Shown here: positions 1-9,476 of the stretch, in pieces
Layout of the letters: the number at the start of each line of letters is the position of its first letter
How positions within the stretch are numbered: the first letter of the stretch is position 1
NCBI RefSeq assembly: GCF_006494365.1
Contig: NZ_VHIP01000009.1
Location: forward strand, 124,001-188,000
Length of the DNA stretch: 64,000 nt
Direction of reading: 5' to 3'
Source: Aestuariibacter sp. GS-14
Lineage (GTDB): Bacteria > Pseudomonadota > Gammaproteobacteria > Enterobacterales > Alteromonadaceae
The notes under the pieces: generated by a model
The model's input: the letters and a program-made list of their open reading frames with translations, nothing else
Told to the model about the DNA's origin: nothing
Database searches by the model: none
Translations under genes and position numbers: made by a program

Positions 1-2
1 AC

Positions 3-1940
3 GTTAGATTGCCGATTGACGCAGCACCTATCCATTTTAGTTCATGGATGGGCGGCGACCGCGACGGCAACCCGTTTGTAACCGCCAAGGTTACCGAAGA
101 AGTATTGTTGCTGGCACGTCGTCGCGCAGCAAAATTGTTAACTATCGATCTCGATCGCTTACAGGTTGAATTGTCGATGAACGCGTGCAATGGCAAACTC
201 AAGGCCGCCGTTGGTGAGCAATTAGAGCCTTACCGCGCGATTTTGCGCCCACTGGTAAAGCGCTGCGCTGATACACGCGATGGTATCTCCGACTTCTTTA
301 ATGGTCGCCCTTACGATTCAAGCGCATGGCTTCAGGACAACGATGAATTACTTGAGCCGCTAATGCTGTGTTATCAGTCGTTGTGCGAAAGCGGCCTGGA
401 AGGGACTGCCAACGGCTATTTATTAGACACCATCCGCCGGGTTAAGTGTTTTGGTATTCATTTGCTGCGTCTGGATGTGCGCCAGGACTCACAGCGCCAT
501 GCCGATGTGCTGGCAGAAGTTACCCGTTATTTGGGACTGGGCGATTACGGACAGTGGAGCGAAGCCGACAAGCAATCTTTCCTGCTGCGTGAATTGAGTT
601 CAAAACGTCCATTATTTCCACGTAACTGGCAGCCTTCTGCAGACGTACAGGAAGTGCTGGATACCTGTAAGGTTATCGCTAACCACAGCCGCCATGGCTT
701 CGGTATTTATATCATTTCGATGGCAAGCGAAGCCTCTGATGTGATGGCCGTACAACTCCTGTTGCAGGAAATGGGCGTTGACTGGCCGATGCCGGTAGCG
801 CCATTGTTCGAAACGCTGGACGACCTGAACAACTCCCCTACCGTTATGCGCAAGCTACTAAGCGTTGACTGGTATCGGGGTTACATTCAGGGTAAACAGT
901 TTGTGATGATTGGTTACTCCGACTCAGCCAAAGATGCCGGTGCTATTGCTGCGGGCTGGGCTCAGTACGAGTCTCAGGAAGCACTGGTAGCGCTGGCAGA
1001 AGAGTTTGACGTTACGTTAACGCTATTCCACGGTCGCGGTGGTACAATCGGCCGTGGTGGTTTGCCTGCCCACGCTGCTATTCATTCGCAACCTCCTGGT
1101 TCATTGGACGGCGGTTTCCGTGTGACTGAGCAGGGTGAAACCATTCGCTATAAGTTTGGTATGCCATTGCTTGCCAAGCGCAGCCTGGGTATCTACACCA
1201 GTGCGATTATTGAAGCCATGCTGTTCCCGCCACCGGCACCTAAAGACGAATGGCGTCAGCTTATGAAAGACATGGCTGCCAAAGGCCGTGACTTCTACCG
1301 TGGCGTGGTGCGTCAGGATCCAGAGTTTGTACCTTACTTCCGTGTTGCGACACCAGAACAGGAACTGGGTAAGCTGCCACTGGGTAGTCGCCCGGCTAAG
1401 CGCAAACCGACTGGCGGCATTGAAAGCCTGCGCGCGATTCCTTGGATTTTTGCCTGGGCACAAACCCGTTTGGTTCTGCCTGCATGGTTGGGCAGTATGC
1501 GTGCCATTGATGCAGTAAGAAAAGAGGGTAACGAAGACACCCTGAAAGAAATGCTGCAAAACTGGCCATTCTTCAAGTCGCGTTTATCCATGTTGGACAT
1601 GGTGTTCCAAAAAGCGGATCCGCGCATTAGTGAAGAATACGATAGTCGCTTAGTGCCCAGCGAACTCAAGCATTTTGGTGAAGCGCTGCGCGCTGAGCTA
1701 AAAGAATCGATTGCACTGCTGCTGGAAATTACCGGTCAGAAAACCATTATGGAATCAGACCCTACTGGGCGCGAGTCTATGAATATCCGCGCAGCGTACT
1801 TAGAACCACTGCATTATTTGCAAATTGAGCTGCTGTCGCGCATTCGTCAGTTAGCCGAAGATGAGCACGATGCCAATCTGGATAAAGCAATGATGGTTGC
1901 CATCAGTGGCATTGCGATAGGGATGCGAAACACAGGTTGA
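3..1940 (+). CDS. ppc: Phosphoenolpyruvate carboxylase, 5'-truncated by window edge
   Basis: PEP carboxylase converts PEP and bicarbonate to oxaloacetate in the cytoplasm, refilling the TCA cycle. The visible part, about 645 residues, matches the E. coli enzyme (883 aa) from roughly residue 240 to the C terminus. The TTG at 9 is not the start, because the frame stays open to the window edge. Visible family motifs are the SWMGGDRDGNP segment, GYSDSAKDAG, the glycine-rich FHGRGGTIGRGG loop, LPLGSRPAKR before the tetramer contacts, and the conserved C-terminal GMRNTG. The N-terminal catalytic His lies outside the window. The gene converges on mdh, whose product acts on the same oxaloacetate pool, and the two share a terminator. 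The identification is very safe; only the 5' end is missing. Confidence 0.97.
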   Translation, partial: VRLPIDAAPIHFSSWMGGDRDGNPFVTAKVTEEVLLLARRRAAKLLTIDLDRLQVELSMNACNGKLKAAVGEQLEPYRAILRPLVKRCADTRDGISDFFNGRPYDSSAWLQDNDELLEPLMLCYQSLCESGLEGTANGYLLDTIRRVKCFGIHLLRLDVRQDSQRHADVLAEVTRYLGLGDYGQWSEADKQSFLLRELSSKRPLFPRNWQPSADVQEVLDTCKVIANHSRHGFGIYIISMASEASDVMAVQLLLQEMGVDWPMPVAPLFETLDDLNNSPTVMRKLLSVDWYRGYIQGKQFVMIGYSDSAKDAGAIAAGWAQYESQEALVALAEEFDVTLTLFHGRGGTIGRGGLPAHAAIHSQPPGSLDGGFRVTEQGETIRYKFGMPLLAKRSLGIYTSAIIEAMLFPPPAPKDEWRQLMKDMAAKGRDFYRGVVRQDPEFVPYFRVATPEQELGKLPLGSRPAKRKPTGGIESLRAIPWIFAWAQTRLVLPAWLGSMRAIDAVRKEGNEDTLKEMLQNWPFFKSRLSMLDMVFQKADPRISEEYDSRLVPSELKHFGEALRAELKESIALLLEITGQKTIMESDPTGRESMNIRAAYLEPLHYLQIELLSRIRQLAEDEHDANLDKAMMVAISGIAIGMRNTG

Positions 1941-1987
1941 TCTGTGTTTTCTTGGCTGGTTATCCCAATTAACTGGCCATTACCCAC

Positions 1988-2015
1988 AAAAAAGCCGGTT
2001 TTCACCGGCTTTTTT
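1988..2015. terminator. Bidirectional intrinsic terminator between ppc and mdh
   Basis: A six-base-pair GC-rich stem (GCCGGT at 1994-1999 with ACCGGC at 2004-2009) has a four-base loop. A-run 1988-1993 and T-run 2010-2015 flank it, so it reads as a terminator on either strand between two convergent genes. Confidence 0.9.
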
Positions 2016-2039
2016 ATTGGGTTGGTATTGTATTGGCAA

Positions 2040-2978
2040 TTACGCGTTTACAAACTCTACACCAATTTTGATATCGCCACGCAGACCTTCCAGCATGTCG
2101 TCTTTTGCTTTTTGCTCGAACGCACTCAGCGCACCATATGGCAGGATTTCTTCAACACCGTTTGCACCAAGGCGAACAGGGTGAGAGAAGAAGGCTGCGT
2201 CGTCGCTGTCGTCAGTTTGTACGTAAGTGTACTCAACCACGTTGTCGCCTTGCATTGCAGCAACCAGAGACAAGCAGAAGCGCGCTGCCGCCTGACCCAT
2301 AGACAGCGTAGCTGATCCGCCACCTGCTTTAGCTTCTACTACTTCAGTACCTGCGTTTTGAATGCGGGTAGTTAATGAAGCCACTTCTTCATCGGTAAAG
2401 GTAACGCCTTCAACCTGAGACAGCAGAGGCAGAATGGTTGTGCCAGAGTGACCACCAATTACCGGAACGTGAGTGTTTGCCGGATCCAGGCCTTTCAGCT
2501 CAGCAACAAAAGTTTCTGCACGGATTACGTCAAGTGTGGTTACGCCGAACAGTTTGTTTTTGTTGTATACGCCTTTGGCTTTCAGTGTTTCAGCAGCAAT
2601 GGCAACAGTGGTATTTACCGGGTTGGTAATAATACAAGTACAGGCTTCCGGGCAGTTATCAGCAATGCTTTCAACCAGCGCTTTAACAATACCAGCGTTG
2701 ATATTAAACAGGTCTGAACGATCCATACCAGGCTTACGCGGTACACCAGCCGGGATCAATACGATGTCACAACCTTTCAGCGCATCTGCCAGGTTGTCTT
2801 TACCGTGACCGGTTACTTTAACTGCTGTAGGGATGTGGCTCAAATCAACAGCTACACCAGGAACAACTGGCGCAACGTCGTACAAAGACAGTTCAGAACC
2901 CGCTGGCAATTGTGTTTTTAACAATAATGACAGCGCCTGACCAATACCACCGGCAGCACCTAACACGGCTACTTTCAT
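2040..2978 (-). CDS. mdh: Malate dehydrogenase (NAD-dependent)
   Basis: This TCA-cycle enzyme oxidises malate to oxaloacetate with NAD+ in the cytoplasm. The product is 312 aa, the E. coli length, and aligns end to end. It has the nucleotide-binding GAAGGIGQ motif at the N terminus and substrate arginines in [11 protein letters not shown]. The catalytic pair is the Asp of DVIRAETF and the His of GGHSG. The open frame reaches 3005, but I choose the ATG at 2978: it gives the MKVAVLG start of the family and has AGGAG at 2986-2990. It is divergent from argR, an arrangement I recall from related gammaproteobacteria, and convergent with ppc. Confidence 0.97.
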   Translation of the reverse strand: MKVAVLGAAGGIGQALSLLLKTQLPAGSELSLYDVAPVVPGVAVDLSHIPTAVKVTGHGKDNLADALKGCDIVLIPAGVPRKPGMDRSDLFNINAGIVKALVESIADNCPEACTCIITNPVNTTVAIAAETLKAKGVYNKNKLFGVTTLDVIRAETFVAELKGLDPANTHVPVIGGHSGTTILPLLSQVEGVTFTDEEVASLTTRIQNAGTEVVEAKAGGGSATLSMGQAAARFCLSLVAAMQGDNVVEYTYVQTDDSDDAAFFSHPVRLGANGVEEILPYGALSAFEQKAKDDMLEGLRGDIKIGVEFVNA

Positions 2979-3088
2979 ACCATTTCTCCTCATGGAAAGA
3001 ATCACGTTTAATAACGGCTCGACACACTAATTCATGTCGACAAAAAACTCAATCACCTATTGGTCTTATGGAAGAAGATTGGGTGAAT

Positions 3089-3127
3089 CACAGAGTTATA
3101 TTCAAAATAACTGCATAAATATGCATT
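3089..3127. promoter_or_regulatory. Candidate tandem ARG boxes (ArgR operator) in the mdh-argR interval
   Basis: Box 2, 3110-3127, carries TGCAT-AAAT-ATGCA, close to the ARG-box dyad and like the TGCAT variant of the E. coli argR site. Box 1, 3089-3106, keeps the right half-site ATTCA at 3100-3104 but has a weak left half. The two 18-bp boxes are 3 bp apart, the spacing typical of ArgR operators. Autoregulation of argR is the expected role. The position is also compatible with an effect on mdh. Confidence 0.55.
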
Positions 3128-3303
3128 TTGATTGTTTTTTAATGCGCACTGTGGCACGATACCGGGTTTACGTTATATCGGGCGACGGCGCAAATAAACC
3201 GCAAAGCAAATTCGCCTGCAAGAGTATACACCAAGCTAACTGGCAAGCCGAAAAATAATTCCGAAGCCAGCAGTGACCACTTTAATTAAAACGACAGGTG
3301 AAT

Positions 3304-3768
3304 ATGGCTAACCAAAAACAAGAAGAACTGATTAAAGCATTTAAAGAAATTCTGAAAGCCGAAAGCTATGGCTCCCAGGGGGAGATTGTCGACGGCCTGA
3401 AGATTCAGGGGTTTAGCAATATCAGCCAAAGTAAAATCTCACGCATGCTGAGTAAATTTGGTGCGGTGCGCACCCGCAATGCGCGCGGCGACATGGTGTA
3501 CTGTTTGCCACCTGAGCTGGGCATGCCTACCGCCAAAAGCCCGCTAAAACAGCTGGTACTCGACATTGTGCATAACAACGTAATGGTGATCATCCGCACC
3601 AGCCCGGGCGCAGCGCAATTAATTGCCAGACTGCTCGATTCACTCAGTAAAAAAGACGGTGTACTGGGTACCATTGCCGGTGACGATACGATTTTTATCG
3701 CGCCAGCGGATGTCAGTAAAATTGAAGATCTCAGGCAGCGGGTAGAAGACCTGTTTGAAAACGTGTGA
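3304..3768 (+). CDS. argR: Arginine repressor ArgR
   Basis: ArgR is a hexameric, arginine-responsive transcription factor. The 154-aa product has an N-terminal winged helix (about 1-75, with the QSKISRML recognition segment and the FGAVRTRNA linker). The C-terminal oligomerisation and arginine-binding domain (about 80-150) has the diagnostic [13 protein letters not shown] and [10 protein letters not shown] segments. An upstream GTG at 3298 is in frame, but it sits inside the AGGTG that probably serves as ribosome binding site, so I prefer the ATG at 3304. The spacing from that site is short, which leaves the exact start uncertain by two codons. It is divergent from mdh with ARG-box-like sites between. 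The following 214 bp to the receptor gene hold only a terminator. Confidence 0.96.
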   Translation: MANQKQEELIKAFKEILKAESYGSQGEIVDGLKIQGFSNISQSKISRMLSKFGAVRTRNARGDMVYCLPPELGMPTAKSPLKQLVLDIVHNNVMVIIRTSPGAAQLIARLLDSLSKKDGVLGTIAGDDTIFIAPADVSKIEDLRQRVEDLFENV

Positions 3769-3936
3769 TGTTGATGAATACCAATACTCACAAAAGATTG
3801 GTAAAAGCCCGCATTGGATTCGTACAACTCGTTGGCTTGTAGTCTAATAAGCCGTTAGCTTAAACAGTAAACATCCAGTTTGGTGAGCTTAGGCCCAGAG
3901 CACAGTAGTCTTAAACCAGGCGCAGCAAGCACAAAC

Positions 3937-3964
3937 AAAAAACCCCGCAAGCGCGGGGTTTTTT
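3937..3964. terminator. Bidirectional terminator between argR and the TonB-dependent receptor
   Basis: The stem CCCCGC (3943-3948) pairs with GCGGGG (3953-3958) around a four-base loop. Six A before and six T after make it effective on both strands of this convergent pair. Confidence 0.9.
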
Positions 3965-3982
3965 AGTATTAAGCGCTGTGGC

Positions 3983-6900
3983 TTAGAAACGGTAGTTAAT
4001 ACCTACACGGATTTCCCACAGAGACGCAGCAGTAGAGTAGCTGTCACGCTGGTCTGCACCGTAGAAAGTCTCGTACACGTACTGACCTGCATCATTTACA
4101 GACGCTTCAACTACTGACTCAGACACGAAGTTACCTTGTCTCAGTACGCCCCAGTCATCGTTCAACAGGTTGCCCAGGTTTTCGATAACAAAGAACGCAG
4201 ACGCGCTATGACCTTCAGCAAATGCTGGCAGCTCCTGGCTTACGCGAACGTCAACTTTTGTCCACCAGTCGCCATTAGTTGAGTTACGACCTGCAATCTT
4301 GCCGCGGCTCAGGCCTTCGGCAGCGATAAACGCGTTAAATGCATCCAGGTCGAAGCCGTCTGCGTATACAACGTTCGCGTCGTTAGCAGTTGGCACGTAC
4401 AACAACTGGCGGCCACCGCCTGTGTCGTCGTCGCCGTAGTAGGCATCGATGTTATCACCGAAGGTGTAGCTCATGCCACGGCCTTCGTTAGCCGATGCAA
4501 ACACGCTGAAGCGGGTTGTATAGCCGTCGATAAACTCTTGCTTATAGCCTAAACGCAGCGTGAAACGGTGCGGGATGTTGTAGTTAGACGTCGCTACACC
4601 CGGATCGTTTGGATCGCTGGTCGCGAACTGAGAGTAGTTCGAACCGGCTACAGAACTGGTCATTGGGTTAACGTCGGTTGAATCGTTGTAAGCATACGCT
4701 ACGCTCACATCCAGACCGAAATCGTATTCTTTAGACACTGCTAACGACAGCGTAGTGGCATCGCCAGAATCGCCTTTCACGTTGGTTAACAGGAATGTAC
4801 TGTTTGAACCTGAGTAAACTGGACGACCATCCGGGCCGTACCCAGTAACTTCACGGGCGGGCTCAATGTAAGTAGCTGCGTCTTTCTTGTCGGTGTACAA
4901 CAAGTCAGCCTGTACCAGGTAATCGCCAGGTGCCAGGTAGGTTAAGCCCAACGCGTACTTCCATTCGGTAGGAATTTCGAAGTTAGGATCCATCGCTACT
5001 ACGAAGCTAGAAGACCCATTGGTTGGGTAGTTAGTAACGTAGTCGTACATTCCTTGTGGTGGAGCGTAAATCGGGTTGCCGTTACCAACCAGGTCCAGGT
5101 CCAGAATACTGGTGGTGCCAGACTGCCAGCCAGGAATACGGAATTCACGAGCAAATACCTGAGTAACACCGTCGTTAGAGTAAGCGTTAGATACCCAAAC
5201 GTTAGGGTTACCACCAGAGTACAGACCAAAGCCACCGTGTACTTCCATGTCGTCGCTCACTACATAGTTAAAGCCAACGCGTGGTTGTAACAGGTCTTTA
5301 CCATCCAGGTTGCCGGTATTGGCGAAACCGAATTTGTCTTCAAACGCCTGGTTGTATACCGGGCGGTCATCAGAAGACCACTTGTCGTAACGCAAACCAA
5401 TTAACAGCGTCAGGTCGTCGTTAAAGTAAAACTCGTCCTGCGCATACAGAGTAGTAGTAGCAAAGCTGAAGCTTGCTGCTACGTCGTTTGGATCGTTAGT
5501 GCCCGCGGCGTTGTTGTAGTAAATACGGTTAGCTAAGCCCGCTTCAAAGTCAGCGATTGAGTTGAACTGATACTCACCGATGCGGTGCTGCATAAACAGG
5601 TTAAATACGTCTAAGTCTTCGTATTCAATACCCGCAGTAATCGTGTGATCACCTAACAGGTAGGTACCTGCTAACTTGAACGTCAGGTTATCCCAGTTCA
5701 GGTCGTTAGCCTGACGAGAGTCATCCGGGCCCAGATACACGGTTACACCGCTGTCTGTACGAACCTGTACTTCACCGAAGCCAGTTGCTGCATCAACAGA
5801 AATCTGACGGTTGTCCAGTTTGGTTTTACCAATGCGGAATTCGGTAGAGAAATCCGGCGTCCAGTCTGAGTAAACAGACGCTACGATAGTTTCGATTTCT
5901 GCGCCACGCTCATAGAAGTGACCGTCGTATGATAAACGGGTAGTACCGGTATCAGACTCAGAAATGGTGAAACCGTCGTTCCAGTTGTATACCAGAGTAG
6001 CACGGTGATCTTCGTTAATGTTCCAGTCCAGTTTTAACAACAGTTTTTCGTCTGTTACCGGAGAAGAACCTTTAAAGCCACCTGGGTTGTAGCCGTACAC
6101 TTCCTGAGAAATACGAGAGATTTCAGCCAGCTCAGCTTCAGTCGCGCGGGCTAAACCTGCGTACTCGTGAAGACGAACGCCTTCTTTCTTCTCATAGGCA
6201 CCAAACAGGAACAGGTTGTCTTTGATCAGAGGCATACCTACGGTGAAACCGTAGCGTTTTTCGGTGTAGTTACCGTTGTCGATATCGTCACCGTCAATTG
6301 AATCACCTTTCAGTGAATCAGACGTGAAGTCGTAGAACGCAGTACCGTGAATTTCGTTAGTACCCGCTTTAGTTACCGCGTTGATGTTACACGCAGTAAA
6401 ACCGCCGTACTCTACGTCGAACGGTGCTAATTCAACAGCAACCTGCTCGATTGCGTCGTAAGAGAAAGGAATACTTTCAGTTGGGTAACCGTTTGAGTTC
6501 AGACCGAAGTTGTCGTTCAAACGCATACCATCCAGCGTTAAGCTGTTAAAACGCGGTGATGCACCCGCACACTGAATACCGTCCGAGAATGACTCATCGA
6601 TATAAACACGTGGATCGGCACGAACCAGATCTTTAATATCACGGTTAATAGCCGGTGCGTTTTGCAGTTCTTCCAGACTGAAGTTAGAAGAAGGGCCTTT
6701 TTGACCAAACGCAATAGACGCGATTTGCGAAGCAGTTACTTCGATGCGCTCTACGTCTGCCTGAGTGGCCAGCTGGAAGTTGTTCAGATTCAGAGGCTCA
6801 CTTAACGACAAATAAACGTCAGTAATTGTGGCGTCTTCGAACGTATCAGAATCCATCGTGATTTCGTATGGACCACCTACACGCAAACCCGACAGGCTGA

Positions 6901-7111
6901 ACTGACCATTTGCGTTAGCAGTAATAGTTTTAACACTACCGGTAGGCACGTGCTTAACTGTAATTACTGTGCCCGCTGCTGGCGCACCCTGTGGGCCAAC
7001 TACGCGGCCGTTGATACCTGATGATGTCTCCTGAGCCATAGCTGCAGCAGACAAACCAACAGACATCGCCACCGCAATCGCTACGCGATTGAACTTAGAT
7101 TTTGTCATCAT
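3983..7111 (-). CDS. Oar-like TonB-dependent outer-membrane receptor with carboxypeptidase-like N-terminal domain
   Basis: This is an outer-membrane active transporter of unknown substrate, about 1040 aa. In order it has a signal peptide ending AMA-QE, a carboxypeptidase-regulatory-like beta domain (about 35-115, beginning SGINGRVVG), a TonB-box-like VERIEVTAS, a plug domain (about 140-260), and a 22-strand-type barrel ending in Phe (NYRF). The Oar-like architecture is common in Alteromonadales, where it is associated with peptide or polymer uptake; the substrate here cannot be read. The first in-frame ATG (7126) has no ribosome site. The ATG at 7111 has GGGAA eight bases upstream, and ATG 7108 is adjacent. 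It is transcribed alone, and its 5' region faces the binding-protein gene at 7605. Confidence 0.9.
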   Translation of the reverse strand: MMTKSKFNRVAIAVAMSVGLSAAAMAQETSSGINGRVVGPQGAPAAGTVITVKHVPTGSVKTITANANGQFSLSGLRVGGPYEITMDSDTFEDATITDVYLSLSEPLNLNNFQLATQADVERIEVTASQIASIAFGQKGPSSNFSLEELQNAPAINRDIKDLVRADPRVYIDESFSDGIQCAGASPRFNSLTLDGMRLNDNFGLNSNGYPTESIPFSYDAIEQVAVELAPFDVEYGGFTACNINAVTKAGTNEIHGTAFYDFTSDSLKGDSIDGDDIDNGNYTEKRYGFTVGMPLIKDNLFLFGAYEKKEGVRLHEYAGLARATEAELAEISRISQEVYGYNPGGFKGSSPVTDEKLLLKLDWNINEDHRATLVYNWNDGFTISESDTGTTRLSYDGHFYERGAEIETIVASVYSDWTPDFSTEFRIGKTKLDNRQISVDAATGFGEVQVRTDSGVTVYLGPDDSRQANDLNWDNLTFKLAGTYLLGDHTITAGIEYEDLDVFNLFMQHRIGEYQFNSIADFEAGLANRIYYNNAAGTNDPNDVAASFSFATTTLYAQDEFYFNDDLTLLIGLRYDKWSSDDRPVYNQAFEDKFGFANTGNLDGKDLLQPRVGFNYVVSDDMEVHGGFGLYSGGNPNVWVSNAYSNDGVTQVFAREFRIPGWQSGTTSILDLDLVGNGNPIYAPPQGMYDYVTNYPTNGSSSFVVAMDPNFEIPTEWKYALGLTYLAPGDYLVQADLLYTDKKDAATYIEPAREVTGYGPDGRPVYSGSNSTFLLTNVKGDSGDATTLSLAVSKEYDFGLDVSVAYAYNDSTDVNPMTSSVAGSNYSQFATSDPNDPGVATSNYNIPHRFTLRLGYKQEFIDGYTTRFSVFASANEGRGMSYTFGDNIDAYYGDDDTGGGRQLLYVPTANDANVVYADGFDLDAFNAFIAAEGLSRGKIAGRNSTNGDWWTKVDVRVSQELPAFAEGHSASAFFVIENLGNLLNDDWGVLRQGNFVSESVVEASVNDAGQYVYETFYGADQRDSYSTAASLWEIRVGINYRF

Positions 7112-7604
7112 TAGTGTGTTTCCCATGCATTATATATTCATTAGGCGTTTGTCTTTATCGTTCGCCGGGAACTACTGTCGTAATAAGCGGTCTACGTATA
7201 AAGGCAATTTGTTTTTCTCACTGTCAGTATATCGCCAGTGATTTTAAGTTATCCGTAAAAGCGTAAATCGGGCCGAGATTGTTCATTATTATTGTTTCAG
7301 CAATATGACAAATCTGTTCCGGTTGCATTTCACAATGAACTGACAACGCTTGGTATTTTTATTTTTTCCTGAACAAACGGTCAAACTTTTACTGAGCTTA
7401 TAGGAACTCTCGGCCCTGCTCACAAGCCCGGGTATATTTTTCGCACAACCACAACGAATAAACAGCGGTTAAGCCAATTCAAAGTTATTTATACAAAAAT
7501 TTTAAAAACCAACAACTTATGCGCTTAAAGTAAACTTACTTGTTGCAATAAATAACATTAACTGGTCAAATTGGCTGAATAAATAAAACTAAGCGAAAAT
7601 TCTT
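7112..7604. other. Long divergent intergenic region between the receptor and a binding-protein gene
   Basis: I see no gene here. The stretch is AT-rich and should hold the promoters of both divergent genes. It contains the TetR-operator-like dyad at 7370-7383, listed separately. I could not place convincing -35/-10 pairs by eye. Confidence 0.6.
7368..7395. promoter_or_regulatory. Operator-like dyad TGAAC-N4-GGTCA, copy 1
   Basis: TGAACAAACGGTCA (7370-7383) is an imperfect inverted repeat with half-sites TGAAC and GGTCA. It lies inside a longer stretch that matches 15250-15275 at 22 of 26 positions. The form resembles operators of TetR-type repressors. No regulator of that type is in the window. 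Confidence 0.35.
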
Positions 7605-8462
7605 TTGCACCCGCTACGACTGAATAGAACAATTCGGACCTCATTGATCGCACTCATTTTTATATGTTGTGCGCTGGTTGGGTTTATCCGCAATTTTCAG
7701 TCAGCGCCCAGTATTCCACCGCAAACTGCCAGCCAGTTAACTTGTGAAAGCCCACTTTCGGGTAACCAACAGATATTTCATGTATACCTTACCGAACTGT
7801 CAATTGCAGAAATGGCATTGCCTCTTTTATGCAACAATAAGGTAGTACAAAGGCAGTTTGGCAATGTTGCCATCACCATTGGACGCAACGATTTCGATAC
7901 GTTCCGCTATATTAATCACGGCGTGCCCGAACTTACGTTGGTAAAAAGTAACGTAGTACTGGCTTTTGGCGCAGACCAAATTTACCACTACGACGATATT
8001 GCCGCCCATCCGGACTACAGCGCGTATTTTATCGCCCTACGCGAAAAGCCCCGCCTAAATAAAGAGTTTTTACTGGGCAAGCGTATTGGTATTCTTGATT
8101 ACCCCAGTAGCCGCTCAGGCCATATTGTACCCAAAACGGTGCTGCAACAGCTGGGATTAAATGACAATAATATTAGTTTGTATTACTACAATTCGCATCA
8201 GGAGTTACGCGGCGCATTGTTGGCAGGTGAAGTAGATATCATTGCCAGCTACTGGGGCAAAGGCGACGAAGAAATACTGTCACGCAATTACATTACATCT
8301 CTGGAAAGCAGCGTTCCCGGCATGCGCTGGTATTTAAAAATGCAAACCCACAACACCGACCTTCGCTGTGCATTGCAACAGGTCATTGCCGATATATCGG
8401 CAAACCACCCGCGTAAATACTATCGGGATGTTGAGCTGATTGGAGACTGCGCAACATCATGA
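7605..8462 (+). CDS. Membrane-tethered periplasmic substrate-binding-like protein (PhnD-like fold suspected)
   Basis: The 285-aa product begins with a basic stretch and one hydrophobic segment (about residues 13-29) without a clear cleavage site. It is probably an anchored or secreted periplasmic protein. The rest reads like a type II periplasmic binding protein of the phosphonate or thiamine-precursor kind: LLGKRIGILDYPSSRSGHIVPKT resembles the hinge region, and LAGEVDIIASYWG resembles the segment reporting a bound ligand. I cannot name a ligand. The only good start is TTG at 7605, with a weak ribosome site. The stop overlaps the next ATG by 4 bp, so the two genes are translationally coupled and no ABC permease or ATPase accompanies them. 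A sensor role is therefore as likely as transport. Confidence 0.6.
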   Translation: MHPLRLNRTIRTSLIALIFICCALVGFIRNFQSAPSIPPQTASQLTCESPLSGNQQIFHVYLTELSIAEMALPLLCNNKVVQRQFGNVAITIGRNDFDTFRYINHGVPELTLVKSNVVLAFGADQIYHYDDIAAHPDYSAYFIALREKPRLNKEFLLGKRIGILDYPSSRSGHIVPKTVLQQLGLNDNNISLYYYNSHQELRGALLAGEVDIIASYWGKGDEEILSRNYITSLESSVPGMRWYLKMQTHNTDLRCALQQVIADISANHPRKYYRDVELIGDCATS

Positions 8463-9430
8463 AAGCCTATAACGTAAAGCCAGAAGACTGGTTTAAAGGT
8501 GCGGTACTGTTTTTAATACTGTTAGTGATTTTTCAGCTTGGTGCCTTTTTAGGTCAGGCGGCTGCGCGTCTGTATGCCGAACACGAAACCATCGATCGCT
8601 TACAAAGTCGTATCAGCCTGGATTTACAGTTTCTCGATGTGGGCAACAGCACACTGAATACGCCGCCTAATCAATATACGCTGAAAGACTACCTTGCCAG
8701 GCTAAACGCAACCCTGTCTAACCCTGATACCGGTATCGCCCTGGTATCTATACAATCGGTAAGTGCCGATAATACTTCAGCAAATTTTGACAATGCCCGG
8801 TTAACGCCAATTACATTGCAGAACTCCGAGCAAACAGTACAAATACAGATAGCTTCACTGCCGCTATACCGATATTTGGCCTTTAGCCCATTGGCCTTTT
8901 TCGCCGCAGCACTATTGGTGCCTGTGCTGATGAACATTAAACCAGCCAGAAAAATCATTCAGCCGGAGTCCCTGCCCCAACAACTACCCGAGATAGCACC
9001 TGAGCCAAAACTGGTGATCAACTTAAATGACAAAACCATTGGTAATGGGGTAAATGCCGTTACCGTGCAATTGCAAAACAAGCCTTTATGTTTCTACACC
9101 GCGCTCTTGCACTACTGTATCGACAACCCCGATGCCATGCTACTTCATCATAAAGATATTCCGCCAGAGCTTACCGCGCAGGCAAACAAGGCATTTGGCC
9201 GTTTGATGGATCTCGGACACACCAAGCGTAAGCGACCCGACTTCAACGCCAATTTAGACAAAACACTGAGTGAAATTCGCGCGGCATTAGATGAAGTATT
9301 TGCAGGATACAGTGAAGAGAAAAGCAAGTACTACCCACCGCGCGCCCAAGGTGAAGGTTCAAGGTCGAAACAGCACTCTTATGCAATGAGCGGGCTGGTA
9401 TCGTCTGATATTGTGATTATTGGCGATTAA
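8459..9430 (+). CDS. Two-TM membrane protein of unknown function, partner of the binding protein
   Basis: I do not recognise this 323-aa protein. It has a transmembrane helix at about 13-34, an extracytoplasmic domain of about 100 residues with a short coiled stretch after the first helix, and a second helix at about 138-158. The cytoplasmic part is about 165 residues, rich in Pro after the membrane and then helical and charged (about 195-285). That topology, together with its 4-bp overlap with the upstream binding-protein gene, suggests a complex that relays periplasmic ligand binding inward; this is inference. The cytoplasmic part has no kinase, GGDEF, EAL or MCP motif. The next gene is convergent. 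Confidence 0.6.
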   Translation: MKAYNVKPEDWFKGAVLFLILLVIFQLGAFLGQAAARLYAEHETIDRLQSRISLDLQFLDVGNSTLNTPPNQYTLKDYLARLNATLSNPDTGIALVSIQSVSADNTSANFDNARLTPITLQNSEQTVQIQIASLPLYRYLAFSPLAFFAAALLVPVLMNIKPARKIIQPESLPQQLPEIAPEPKLVINLNDKTIGNGVNAVTVQLQNKPLCFYTALLHYCIDNPDAMLLHHKDIPPELTAQANKAFGRLMDLGHTKRKRPDFNANLDKTLSEIRAALDEVFAGYSEEKSKYYPPRAQGEGSRSKQHSYAMSGLVSSDIVIIGD

Positions 9431-9476
9431 TCCGCAAAATAACCATCTGGTACTAAATGACTGCACAACAAGCGGG

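Noticed and set aside
1101-1669. Long antisense open frames inside ppc
   Set aside because: They lie within a strongly conserved coding frame, have no signal of their own, and match no family.
2105-2808. Plus-strand open frames opposite mdh
   Set aside because: Shadows of mdh codon use; no ribosome site and improbable composition.
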